The notes beneath the pieces are model-generated. The model worked only from the letters and a program-made list of their open reading frames with translations, made no database searches and was not told the origin of the DNA. Positions 29,648-37,401 of a stretch of DNA of 40,953 bases are shown one piece after another. The stretch is from positions 1 through 40,953 of the forward strand of contig CALCDJ010000006.1 of the NCBI GenBank assembly GCA_937900135.1, read 5' to 3'. The translations under genes were made by a program, and so were the position numbers. The first letter of the stretch is position 1; every line of letters begins with the position of its first letter. The stretch is from an uncultured Blautia sp. GTDB taxonomy: Bacteria; Bacillota; Clostridia; Lachnospirales; Lachnospiraceae.

Positions 29648-30393
29648 AGACGCGTCCTCCCTTCTTTAGAAGTTTTCAGTAAGTCTTTGATCTGTACGGT
29701 TCCAGCAAAGGAATCTGAAACCTTGGCCCGGGGATTCTTTGTCCGAAGCTGTTCAATGGTTTCTTTATGAATGAGTCGTCCGTTTTCCAGGTGGAGGATA
29801 TAATCGGCCACTTTGTCCAGATCTTCTGTGATGTGCGAAGTCATAAGAATGGTCATATCTTCTTCCAGGAGTTCCTGAAGAATGGTCAGAAATTCTTTGC
29901 GAAAAATGGGATCAAATCCTGCTGACGGCTCATCCAGAAGGAGAATTTCCGGATGATGGGACAAGGCGAGGCAGCAGAGAAATTTCATACGGTTGCCCTT
30001 GGACAGCTTGTGTACCGGGGAAAAATAATCCACACCCATGCGATCCAGCCATTTCCGGTAATAAGCTTCGTCGTAATGTTCAAAGTATCGTCCAAAGCAC
30101 ATGCCGTTTTCCAGAGGGCTTTTTTCCAGAAAAACCGGCTGATCTTCAAAGATAAAGCCTATAAGATTTCGGATTTTTACAGGGTTTTCTTTTATGGAAA
30201 TTCCCTGGATGGTTATGTTTCCCTGAAAGTGGAGATCCTGACCGGAAAGAATCCGAAGCAGGGCAGATTTGCCGGAGGCATTCCTTCCAACCATTCCGGC
30301 AAGATAGCCTTTTTCCAGGGAAAAGGAAATATCGGTAAGTGAAAATTGGGGAAACCTTCTGGATACGTGTTCACAGGTTAAAATTGCAGTCAT
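29644..30393 (-). CDS. ABC transporter ATPase (YtrB-like)
   Basis: A 249-residue ATPase subunit. Walker A is GRNASGKSA, where Ala replaces the usual second Gly of GxxGxGK(S/T), so it reads GRNASGKS; the signature region is KLSKGNRMKFLC; Walker B is ILLLDEPSAGFD; the H-loop is SHITED. The ATG at 30393 follows GGGAGG and overlaps the GntR stop. Coupling with a GntR/YtrA-type regulator is typical of Gram-positive exporters that respond to cell-envelope stress or lantibiotics. Confidence 0.9.
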   Translation of the reverse strand: MTAILTCEHVSRRFPQFSLTDISFSLEKGYLAGMVGRNASGKSALLRILSGQDLHFQGNITIQGISIKENPVKIRNLIGFIFEDQPVFLEKSPLENGMCFGRYFEHYDEAYYRKWLDRMGVDYFSPVHKLSKGNRMKFLCCLALSHHPEILLLDEPSAGFDPIFRKEFLTILQELLEEDMTILMTSHITEDLDKVADYILHLENGRLIHKETIEQLRTKNPRAKVSDSFAGTVQIKDLLKTSKEGRTRL

Positions 30394-30773
30394 TTTGCAG
30401 ACCTCCCTTCTTGTAATACGTTTAACATCTCGTGCATTTCTTCCAGAGAAACGCCAAGATTTTCGGCTTCTTCCATCCATCCATCCAGACGCTGCTCCAA
30501 CTGTTTGATCTGCTGTTCCCGGAGAAATTCCGGGTTGGTTTCTTTGACATAGAATCCTTTTCCAGGAGCAGAATAGATCAGTCCTTCTTTTTCCAGTTCT
30601 TCATAGGCGCGTTTGGTGGTGATCACACTGATCTGCAGATCGCGGGCCAGAGAACGGATGGAGGGAAGCATTTCCCCTGGGGGAATGCTCCCATTGGCCA
30701 GACCGTCTTTGATTGCTTTTACAATCTGTTCATAGATGGGAAGATTGCTGCTTTCTTTTAAAATAATGTACAT
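30390..30773 (-). CDS. GntR-family regulator (YtrA subfamily)
   Basis: A 127-residue repressor with an N-terminal GntR winged helix (NLPIYEQIVKAIKDGLANGSIPPGEMLPSIRSLARDLQISVITTKRAYEEL is the family signature region, seen at about 10-60) and a short helical tail, as in YtrA rather than the larger FadR or MocR types. The ATG at 30773 follows AGGAGG. It lies in the middle of the block, 67 bases after the first ABC pair and fused by overlap to the second. The inverted repeat at 32369-32409 upstream of the whole block is a possible operator. Confidence 0.9.
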   Translation of the reverse strand: MYIILKESSNLPIYEQIVKAIKDGLANGSIPPGEMLPSIRSLARDLQISVITTKRAYEELEKEGLIYSAPGKGFYVKETNPEFLREQQIKQLEQRLDGWMEEAENLGVSLEEMHEMLNVLQEGRSAK

Positions 30774-30840
30774 GATCTTCCTCCTTTTGGCGCTCAGGCG
30801 CTTGTTAAAAGCACCGGAGCATCGAGTTTTATGGGATTAT

Positions 30841-31494
30841 TTATTTTTTAATGTAGATTTCCTCATAGGATACACCCCGTTGTATGATGGGACGGGTGCA
30901 AAGTTTCATGATCCAGCCGTTAAGCAGCAAAACAGGAATCCAGAGAAGCCATGCGCCTGAATATTTTTCGTAGACATCCAGGGTATAGGCAATGAGAAAG
31001 ACTGCCTGCTCGCATAAAAACAGAAAGATATTGTAAATGCTTGCCATGCTTTCTATTCTGGTATGAGGCTCTTCCAGAGACTCAGGAAGAGAAAGCCCAT
31101 AAATCCCTTTACGGAGAACGATCGCCCATACAGAAAAGAGTAAAAGTCCTGTTTGGATCAAAATACAGTAGAAGCTGTCTTCATAATAAAAAGAAAATCC
31201 AGTAATCAGTCTGTTAAAAACAAGAATAAACACACTGAAAAAGAAAATCCGTCCCCAGAAAGAACGCAGAAGGAGATGGGTGCGTTCCTGCTCTGAAACT
31301 GGAAGAAGATACATTTGTTTCGGCAGTCGAAGAGGAAGCAGCTTCATGATACAATGGATGGAATACAGAGCAATCCAGTATCTGGAAGGGGGAAAACTAA
31401 ATGCAATCAAAAACCACCAGGACAGAAAAAGTAAAATCCGGGGCAGTTCCTGTTTGAAATTTTCAAGGGTGATGCGCAGCATGAGCTTCTTCAT
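30841..31494 (-). CDS. ABC transporter membrane protein
   Basis: A 217-residue membrane protein with about five or six spans, with the N-terminal half SWWFLIAFSF and the C-terminal NIFLFLCEQAVFLIAYTL among them. The ATG at 31494 follows GGGGG and overlaps the ATPase gene by 32 bases. It is the likely permease of the first ABC pair. No named family is recognised. Confidence 0.82.
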   Translation of the reverse strand: MKKLMLRITLENFKQELPRILLFLSWWFLIAFSFPPSRYWIALYSIHCIMKLLPLRLPKQMYLLPVSEQERTHLLLRSFWGRIFFFSVFILVFNRLITGFSFYYEDSFYCILIQTGLLLFSVWAIVLRKGIYGLSLPESLEEPHTRIESMASIYNIFLFLCEQAVFLIAYTLDVYEKYSGAWLLWIPVLLLNGWIMKLCTRPIIQRGVSYEEIYIKK

Positions 31495-32344
31495 GGGAAT
31501 CCCCCCTTTCCAGATAATATAAAATATCTGCCAGTTTCGGCACGAGAGTCTGTGTGAGCTGTTTCTTGTTTTCTTCTGTGAGGAATAGAAGTGCTTCGCT
31601 GTGATACTGGTCGTGCTGATATCCGGCAATCCAGTCCTTGGGAAGCGATTGTATTTCTTCTCTGGTACCCCGGAATAGACGGAATTGGCTGAGAAGTTCT
31701 TCTTTATCCAGGCAGAAGCGCATCTCTCCGTCATGGATCATCAGAATGTAATCAGCCACCTGATCCAGATCTTCTGTGATATGAGTGGAAAAGATTACGC
31801 TTCGTTCTCCAGATTCCACAAGTTCCTGCATACATCCAATCAGGCTTTTTCGGAAATAGGGGTCCAGTCCGCCAGCTGGTTCATCCATAAGGTAAAGCTG
31901 CGCCTGATGGGAAACGGCAAAGGCAAACTGCATACGGGTGCGGATGCCGTGAGAGAGATTCTTCACTTTTTCAGAAAGAGGAATCTCAAACCGATGGCAT
32001 AGTTCCCGGAAGGTTTCCAGAGAAAAGTCCGGGTAGAAAGCCCCGAAGAGGGCTGCATTTTCTTCCGGAGAGAGGAACGGCTCGAAGAAGTCTTCGTCCA
32101 GAACTGTGCCAAGAACAGATTTGGCCTTTGCTTCCTGCTCGTAAACAGAGGCTCCGTTTATCAGAACTTCTCCGGAATCTGCCTGGTAAAGCTTCGTGAT
32201 CGTGCGGATCAAAGACGTCTTTCCGGAACCGTTTAATCCAATGATTCCCATGATATATCCTGGTTCCAGGGAAAAGCTGATATCCTTCAGAGAGAAGGCG
32301 TCCAGTTGTTTGGTAAGGTTTGTCACCTTCAGTAATGGTTCCAT
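31463..32344 (-). CDS. ABC transporter ATPase (YtrB/CcmA-like)
   Basis: A 293-residue ATPase. Walker A is GLNGSGKT (about 37-44), signature NLSHGIRTRMQFA, Walker B LYLMDEPAGGLD and H-loop STHITED. About 70 extra C-terminal residues follow the core. The ATG at 32344 follows AGGAGGGG. It is the first gene of the leftward block that also holds a second ATPase, the GntR regulator and DUF2284. Its SHITEDLDQVADYIL region closely resembles that of the second ATPase, so the two pairs may stem from a duplication. Confidence 0.9.
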   Translation of the reverse strand: MEPLLKVTNLTKQLDAFSLKDISFSLEPGYIMGIIGLNGSGKTSLIRTITKLYQADSGEVLINGASVYEQEAKAKSVLGTVLDEDFFEPFLSPEENAALFGAFYPDFSLETFRELCHRFEIPLSEKVKNLSHGIRTRMQFAFAVSHQAQLYLMDEPAGGLDPYFRKSLIGCMQELVESGERSVIFSTHITEDLDQVADYILMIHDGEMRFCLDKEELLSQFRLFRGTREEIQSLPKDWIAGYQHDQYHSEALLFLTEENKKQLTQTLVPKLADILYYLERGDSHEEAHAAHHP

Positions 32345-32368
32345 AGAACCCCTCCTTTTGACTGTGTA

Positions 32369-32409
32369 TATACTGTGTATTAACTGCTAATGTTTATATA
32401 TACAGTATA
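32369..32409. promoter_or_regulatory. Inverted repeat upstream of the ABC/GntR block
   Basis: TATACTGT (32369-32376) and ACAGTATA (32402-32409) are a perfect 8-bp inverted pair 25 bases apart, and an extra ACTGTGTAT half site precedes them. It lies in the leader of the first ATPase gene and may bind the YtrA-type regulator. Confidence 0.45.
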
Positions 32410-32477
32410 GCAAGAAACAGGGAAATGTCAAGATGCATTTTTGTTTTGTGAAAAAAGTAAACTTTCCATAGGGATGC

Positions 32478-32506
32478 TTGTCAGTAAAGAACTGGTTTTA
32501 TATAAT
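32478..32506 (+). promoter_or_regulatory. Promoter of the GH78/MATE operon
   Basis: TTGTCA (32478-32483), 17-bp spacer, TATAAT (32501-32506). Confidence 0.8.
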
Positions 32507-32561
32507 AAAGAACAGACAGAAATATAAATTCTGAATGTTTGGTAAATGGGAGGAAATGAAT

Positions 32562-34487
32562 ATGAAAGACAACAAGAAATCAGTATGGATCTGGTATCCG
32601 GGAGATTTTGAAATTTATCATGGAATGCTTCAGAATTTTCAGCGAGAGGAACGTGGTTATGGCTGGCCAGCTTACTGGAAAATGGATGACTGGAGAAAAA
32701 ATATGCGGTTTTTCCGCACCTATGACCTGGAAAAAGAGACTTCTTTTAAGGTGTTTGGTCATGGACAGGGTCATGTGAAGGTAAATGAGGTGAAATACCC
32801 CTTTGAAACGGAAATTAAATGCGAGCCGGGAGAATGTAAGGTAGAAGTCTTTATTGGAAATATGACAGGGCTTCCCTGTATTTACGTGGAAGGAGAGGAT
32901 ATCTATTCCGATACTTCCTGGGCAGCAGATGATTTTACAGAAATTCATCCAGTGGGTGTTTCTTCTCTATATCAGGAAAAAGAGAAAGATCCCAATCAGG
33001 TGTACTACGAGACAGAACTCTGCCTTCCAAAAGAAGTACGTGAGGAAGGGAACGGCGTATTATTTGACTTTGGAAGAATGGTCAACGGAACTCTTCGGTT
33101 CCATATGAAAGATTCCCAAAAAGAAAGAACAGTATGTTACGGAGAATCTGACAGAGAGGCGCTGGATACAACCTGGTGTTATTACAAACAAGAACAGGTG
33201 ACCGAAAAGACAGAACTTCGCAGAAGAGCCTTTCGCTATATTTTTATTCCAGACTGTGCTCTGGGAGAGGTGGATTGCGAGGCCGTACATACCTTTGTTC
33301 CCATTGAGACAAAGGCATCTTTTCATTGTGAAGATGAAATGCTGAATAAGATCTGGGAGGTATCTGCAGAAACCTACCGTCTCTGCAGCGGATTGTTTTT
33401 TATTGACGGTATTAAGCGTGACCGGTGGATCTGGTCCGGCGATGCCTATCAGAGCTTCTTCGTAAATCCCTATCTGTTTTTTGATGAGGAAATTGACAAA
33501 AGAACCCTTCTGGCCCTTCGGGGAAACGAGGAGATCCATCAGCATATCAATACCATCGTGGACTATTCCCTGCTTTGGGTCATCAGCATTGAAAAGGAAT
33601 ACTGGATGACGGGAGATCGGGCGTTTGTGGAGATGATCTATCCGAAGATGGAAGGTCTGATGCGTTTGTTCCAGAGTCAGCTGGATGAACATGGATTTAT
33701 CCTTGGACGGGAGCAGGACTGGGTATTTGTGGACTGGTCTGACATTGACAAGGAAGGCGCTGTCTGTGCAGAACAGATTCTTCTCCTGAAGTGTTATCAG
33801 ACCATGGCATATTGTGCCAGACTTCTGGGAAAGGATGCTTCCGGATATGAAAGAGATTACGAGAAGCTGCGTAAGGCAGTCATGGAATATTTCTGGTGTG
33901 AGGAAAAGGGAGCTTTTATTGACAGTTTTCAGTCCGGCAAACAACATGTGACACGCCATGCCAATATTTTTGCGATTCTCTTTGATCTGGTGGAGGAAGA
34001 AAAGGTACAGAGTATCATCGAGCACGTGCTTCTGAATCCGGAGATCACTCAGATTACCACACCATATTTTAAGTTCTTTGAACTGGATGTATGGGGAAAA
34101 ACAGGTCATCTGGATAAAGTATATGAGAGTCTGAAGAGCTACTGGGGCGGTATGCTGGAACGTGGAGCTGTGACTTTCTGGGAAGAGTTTGACCCTTCTC
34201 AGGATGAAGCCCAGCAGTATGGCATGTATGGAGATCCTTTTGGAAAGAGCCTGTGCCATGCATGGGGCGCAAGTCCCATTTATCTCCTTGGAAGATATTT
34301 CCTGGGAGTACAGCCTCTGACTCCCGGTTATGAAACGTATGAGGTAAAACCGCATACGGAATTCTTCCAGGAACTGGATTGTGTGGCCCCGGTAAAAAAT
34401 GGAAGTGTTCACATTGTGTACCGGAATGGAGAATTACAGGTGGAAAAAAATAAGAAAGAAGGGAATGAAGGTTTGAAAAAAACATGA
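32562..34487 (+). CDS. GH78-like alpha-L-rhamnosidase family protein
   Basis: A 641-residue soluble glycosidase without a signal peptide. The N-terminal beta domains precede an (alpha/alpha)6 barrel. Barrel signatures are DGIKRDRWIWSGDAYQ (Asp282 to Asp294) and TFWEEF with Glu541, matching the general-base region of GH78. The first signature is shorter than the usual GH78 motif and seems to lack one acidic residue, so the substrate may not be a plain rhamnoside. The ATG at 32562 lies eight bases after GGGAGG; upstream ATGs at 32535 and 32556 are too early. The stop overlaps the MATE gene start. Confidence 0.82.
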   Translation: MKDNKKSVWIWYPGDFEIYHGMLQNFQREERGYGWPAYWKMDDWRKNMRFFRTYDLEKETSFKVFGHGQGHVKVNEVKYPFETEIKCEPGECKVEVFIGNMTGLPCIYVEGEDIYSDTSWAADDFTEIHPVGVSSLYQEKEKDPNQVYYETELCLPKEVREEGNGVLFDFGRMVNGTLRFHMKDSQKERTVCYGESDREALDTTWCYYKQEQVTEKTELRRRAFRYIFIPDCALGEVDCEAVHTFVPIETKASFHCEDEMLNKIWEVSAETYRLCSGLFFIDGIKRDRWIWSGDAYQSFFVNPYLFFDEEIDKRTLLALRGNEEIHQHINTIVDYSLLWVISIEKEYWMTGDRAFVEMIYPKMEGLMRLFQSQLDEHGFILGREQDWVFVDWSDIDKEGAVCAEQILLLKCYQTMAYCARLLGKDASGYERDYEKLRKAVMEYFWCEEKGAFIDSFQSGKQHVTRHANIFAILFDLVEEEKVQSIIEHVLLNPEITQITTPYFKFFELDVWGKTGHLDKVYESLKSYWGGMLERGAVTFWEEFDPSQDEAQQYGMYGDPFGKSLCHAWGASPIYLLGRYFLGVQPLTPGYETYEVKPHTEFFQELDCVAPVKNGSVHIVYRNGELQVEKNKKEGNEGLKKT

Positions 34488-35845
34488 AGGATCGTTTATT
34501 TTCGGATAAGATTTTTTTAAGAAAGCTGTTTCAGCTGACAGCGCCCATTGCGCTGCAAAGTCTTATGCTGGCGCTGGTAGCGGCGGCAGACGCCATTATG
34601 CTGGGAAGTACAGATCAGAACTCCATGGCTGCGGTTTCTCTGGCCACTCAGGTTCAGTTTATTCAAAATATGCTGCTGATGGCATTTGCCTCTGCTTCTG
34701 GAATACTGGGCGCTCAGTATTGGGGAAAAGGAGACAAAAGAACAGTCAATGATATTTTCTGTATCAGTATCCGTTACAGCGGGCTGGTTTCAATTTTGTT
34801 TTTTATAGGATGCGTAGGCTTTCCCGGATATCTGATGAAGATCTTTACCAATGAAAAGGTTTTGATCTCCATTGGAATCCAGTATCTCCGTGTGGCAGGC
34901 TGGTCTTACCTTCTGACTGGTTTTTCCCAGTGTTATCTGGCGATTATGAAGGTCAGCGATCATGCGGCCCAGACAGCAATGATCAGTTCCGGCGCTGTAA
35001 TCTTAAATATTGTTTTAAATGCTGTGTTTATTTTCGGTTTGTTTGGTGTTCCGGCTATGGGAGTTCAGGGAGCAGCGCTTGCCACTCTGATAGCCCGTGT
35101 GGTAGAACTTGGGTGGTGTATCCTGTGTTCTCTGAGAAAAGGATATCTTCGTCCGGATTGGAGCCGCTTTTTTAAGGCAGAACATATTTTGATCAGAGAT
35201 TTTCGGAAGTGCGCCTTTCCAATTCTGGGAGCCAGTCTGTTCTGGGGAGTGGGCTTTGCTTCCTATACGGCCTTTATGGGGCACATGGGAACCAATGCAG
35301 CGGCAGCCAATTCCGTTGCCTCTGTTGTCCGTGATCTGATCTGCTGTCTTTGCAATGGAATTGCCAGCGGAGGCGGAATCCTGGTGGGCTATGAACTGGG
35401 CTCTGGAAATCTGAAACTGGGAAAGATTTATGGAGACAGACTGGTGAAGCTGGCTTTTCTTTGCGGGCTTCTGTCCACAGGAATTATGCTTCTTGCCACA
35501 CCTGTTGTGATCCATTTTGTAAAGCTGACCCCTCAGGCAGGGAAATATCTGGTGGGGATGATGATCATTATGGCGGTTTATATGATTGGCCGTGCAGTGA
35601 ATACCATTGTGATCAATGGAATCTTTGCCGCAGGGGGAGATACTATGTTTGATATGTACAGCCTTGCTGTGAGTATGTGGGGGCTTGCCATACCTCTGGC
35701 GGCTCTTGGAACCTTTGTGTTCCACTGGCCGGTGCTGGTGGTGTATGCCTGTACCTGCCTGGACGAGGTGGGAAAAATTCCCTGGGTGATGATCCATTAT
35801 AAAAAATACAAATGGGTAAAGGATCTTACCAGGGAAATGAATTGA
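34484..35845 (+). CDS. MATE-family multidrug/solute exporter
   Basis: A 453-residue membrane protein with about 12 spans in two similar halves, typical of MATE cation-coupled exporters (start LTAPIALQSLMLALVAAADAIMLGS; second half begins near CAFPILGASLFWGVGFASYTAF). The ATG at 34484 overlaps the glycosidase stop by four bases. The pairing with a glycosidase is unusual; the exporter might handle an aglycone released by the enzyme, which is only an inference. Confidence 0.9.
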   Translation: MKDRLFSDKIFLRKLFQLTAPIALQSLMLALVAAADAIMLGSTDQNSMAAVSLATQVQFIQNMLLMAFASASGILGAQYWGKGDKRTVNDIFCISIRYSGLVSILFFIGCVGFPGYLMKIFTNEKVLISIGIQYLRVAGWSYLLTGFSQCYLAIMKVSDHAAQTAMISSGAVILNIVLNAVFIFGLFGVPAMGVQGAALATLIARVVELGWCILCSLRKGYLRPDWSRFFKAEHILIRDFRKCAFPILGASLFWGVGFASYTAFMGHMGTNAAAANSVASVVRDLICCLCNGIASGGGILVGYELGSGNLKLGKIYGDRLVKLAFLCGLLSTGIMLLATPVVIHFVKLTPQAGKYLVGMMIIMAVYMIGRAVNTIVINGIFAAGGDTMFDMYSLAVSMWGLAIPLAALGTFVFHWPVLVVYACTCLDEVGKIPWVMIHYKKYKWVKDLTREMN

Positions 35846-35865
35846 GAAGGAGCGGTAAACAAAAG

Positions 35866-36819
35866 ATGCCGGAAAGAGAAATTCCCTTTAAAAAAGAACT
35901 GGAAAAATTAGAACTGCTGGTTTCCCAGGGACAGTTTGAGCTTTTGATTCCCAGGGAGATGCCAGGAGAAATCCGTCTTGTTTATCTGATGAATGATGCC
36001 GCGGAAAGCTTTCTTGTATTTCAGGGGGCAAGTCTCACAGGAACTTATCAGCCGGATTTTCAGGGGAAGCTGACGGCGGATCTGGAGCAGGAAGAGGAGC
36101 GGTATCTTCTGATCGTACATCAGGGGGAAGAAGTCTGCACCTTGTTTTTTCGGGAATTGGTATTGGAGACGCATTTGTTTGACTATGGAAAGACAGGACA
36201 TTTCTGGGTAAAGGGATATGAATATTTGCGGCAGCTGGAATACAGAATTGCCATTCTTCGTGATAAGAAGGAGTACCTGGGAGAGGAGTTCTGTACAGAA
36301 GAGGAAAGACGCCTGTCTGCGCTGGCAGAGTTTCCTCCCCTGAACTTTTGCTGTTATCCGGCAGTTTCAGAAGCATATCTGGTGCCTCCCTGTGACTGGT
36401 GGCAGGTATCAGAAAAGGCATTGGCAGTTATGGGGGAACTGGCAGAGGAGGCAGGGGATCCGGCGCTTATCAGATGGCTTCACCTGTATGGAAAATTCCC
36501 ATGGAAGGGAATCGCCAGAAAGATTGCTTCTATGCTTCATACAGTTCAACATGGGAAAATCGTGGATCTCCTTACCAAAAAACTGGCGGAAACCACAGCA
36601 GTATATCAGGAGCGTTCCTTTGGGAAACAGACGCAGGAACTCCTGGAAAAGGCAAGGCACAGGAAAAAAGAACTGGAGGAGATGGGAAAAAAGGTAGAAT
36701 TGTTAAAAGAAGAACCGTTTTTGTACGCAAAGGATTCAGTGGAATATAAGCTTCATCTGATGATCTGGAAGGAAGAGGGCAGAGATCGTAAGGTGGAGAT
36801 AGAAACGATTGAAGAATAA
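35866..36819 (+). CDS. DUF3878-like hypothetical protein
   Basis: A 317-residue soluble protein resembling DUF3878 proteins of Clostridia; I am only moderately sure of the family. It is acidic, with a Trp/Tyr-rich middle (FPPLNFCCYPAVSEAYLVPPCDWW) and a C-terminal coiled coil (about 260-300). There is no signal peptide or span. The start at 35866 follows AAGGAG with a long 13-base spacer; a longer frame overlaps the MATE gene. Function unknown. Confidence 0.7.
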   Translation: MPEREIPFKKELEKLELLVSQGQFELLIPREMPGEIRLVYLMNDAAESFLVFQGASLTGTYQPDFQGKLTADLEQEEERYLLIVHQGEEVCTLFFRELVLETHLFDYGKTGHFWVKGYEYLRQLEYRIAILRDKKEYLGEEFCTEEERRLSALAEFPPLNFCCYPAVSEAYLVPPCDWWQVSEKALAVMGELAEEAGDPALIRWLHLYGKFPWKGIARKIASMLHTVQHGKIVDLLTKKLAETTAVYQERSFGKQTQELLEKARHRKKELEEMGKKVELLKEEPFLYAKDSVEYKLHLMIWKEEGRDRKVEIETIEE

Positions 36820-36851
36820 GAAGCGAGAGAGCAGAAGGGAGCGCGGATGGT

Positions 36852-37265
36852 ATGTGGTTTGTGTTTGCATTGGGATCAGCAGTATTTGCAGCATTAACTT
36901 CGATTTTGGCAAAGATAGGAATTGAAGGTGTCAGTTCAAATCTGGCAACGGCCATTCGGACTGTGGTGGTGTTAATCATGGCCTGGGGGATCGTGTTTAT
37001 GACAGGAGGACAGAAGGGGATTTCCGGAATCAGTCATAAAAACTGGTTATTTCTTATTTTGTCCGGTCTTGCAACAGGGGCCTCATGGCTTTGCTATTAC
37101 AAAGCGCTGCAGCTTGGAGAAGTATCTAAGGTAGTTCCCATTGATAAATTAAGTGTGGTGCTGACCCTCATCCTTGCATTTGTTTTTTTACATGAGCAGT
37201 TTACTGTAAAATCAGCGGTTGGTGCGCTTCTGATCACAGCAGGAACTCTGGTAATGGTATTATAG
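36852..37265 (+). CDS. Single-domain EamA/DMT transporter protein
   Basis: A 137-residue protein with five spans forming one EamA domain, half the size of usual DMT permeases. The family motif VPIDKLSVVLTLILAFVFLHEQ is present. Half-size members work as dimers. The ATG at 36852 follows GGGAG. The substrate is unknown. A strong terminator follows. Confidence 0.88.
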   Translation: MWFVFALGSAVFAALTSILAKIGIEGVSSNLATAIRTVVVLIMAWGIVFMTGGQKGISGISHKNWLFLILSGLATGASWLCYYKALQLGEVSKVVPIDKLSVVLTLILAFVFLHEQFTVKSAVGALLITAGTLVMVL

Positions 37266-37282
37266 GCGCGTCAGAGAAAATG

Positions 37283-37330
37283 AAACTCTGTGGAGATTTT
37301 GAGAATCACAAAATCTTCACAGAGTTTTTT
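37283..37330 (+). terminator. Terminator after the EamA gene
   Basis: AAACTCTGTGGAGATTTTG pairs with CAAAATCTTCACAGAGTTT with one G-T-like mismatch, followed by more T residues. Confidence 0.92.
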
Positions 37331-37359
37331 AAGTTTATTTTAAGTAAGGCTTTTATACT
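37327..37359 (+). promoter_or_regulatory. Promoter with 11-bp-spaced TTTTAAG direct repeats
   Basis: TTTTAAG occurs at 37327-37333 and 37338-37344, 11 bp apart, and TATACT at 37354-37359 is the -10. No -35 is present. Direct repeats with one-turn spacing placed over the -35 are typical of OmpR-family activators, so the lipoprotein/adaptor operon is probably under a two-component system encoded elsewhere. Confidence 0.5.
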
Positions 37360-37401
37360 GAAGAACGATAGAAAAAAGAAGTGATTATGAAGGGAGTTAT
37401 T

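Noticed and set aside
33060..34412. 450-codon minus-strand frame opposite the GH78-like gene
   Set aside because: Composition is unlike a protein of this genome, there is no ribosome site, and the opposite strand has glycosidase motifs.
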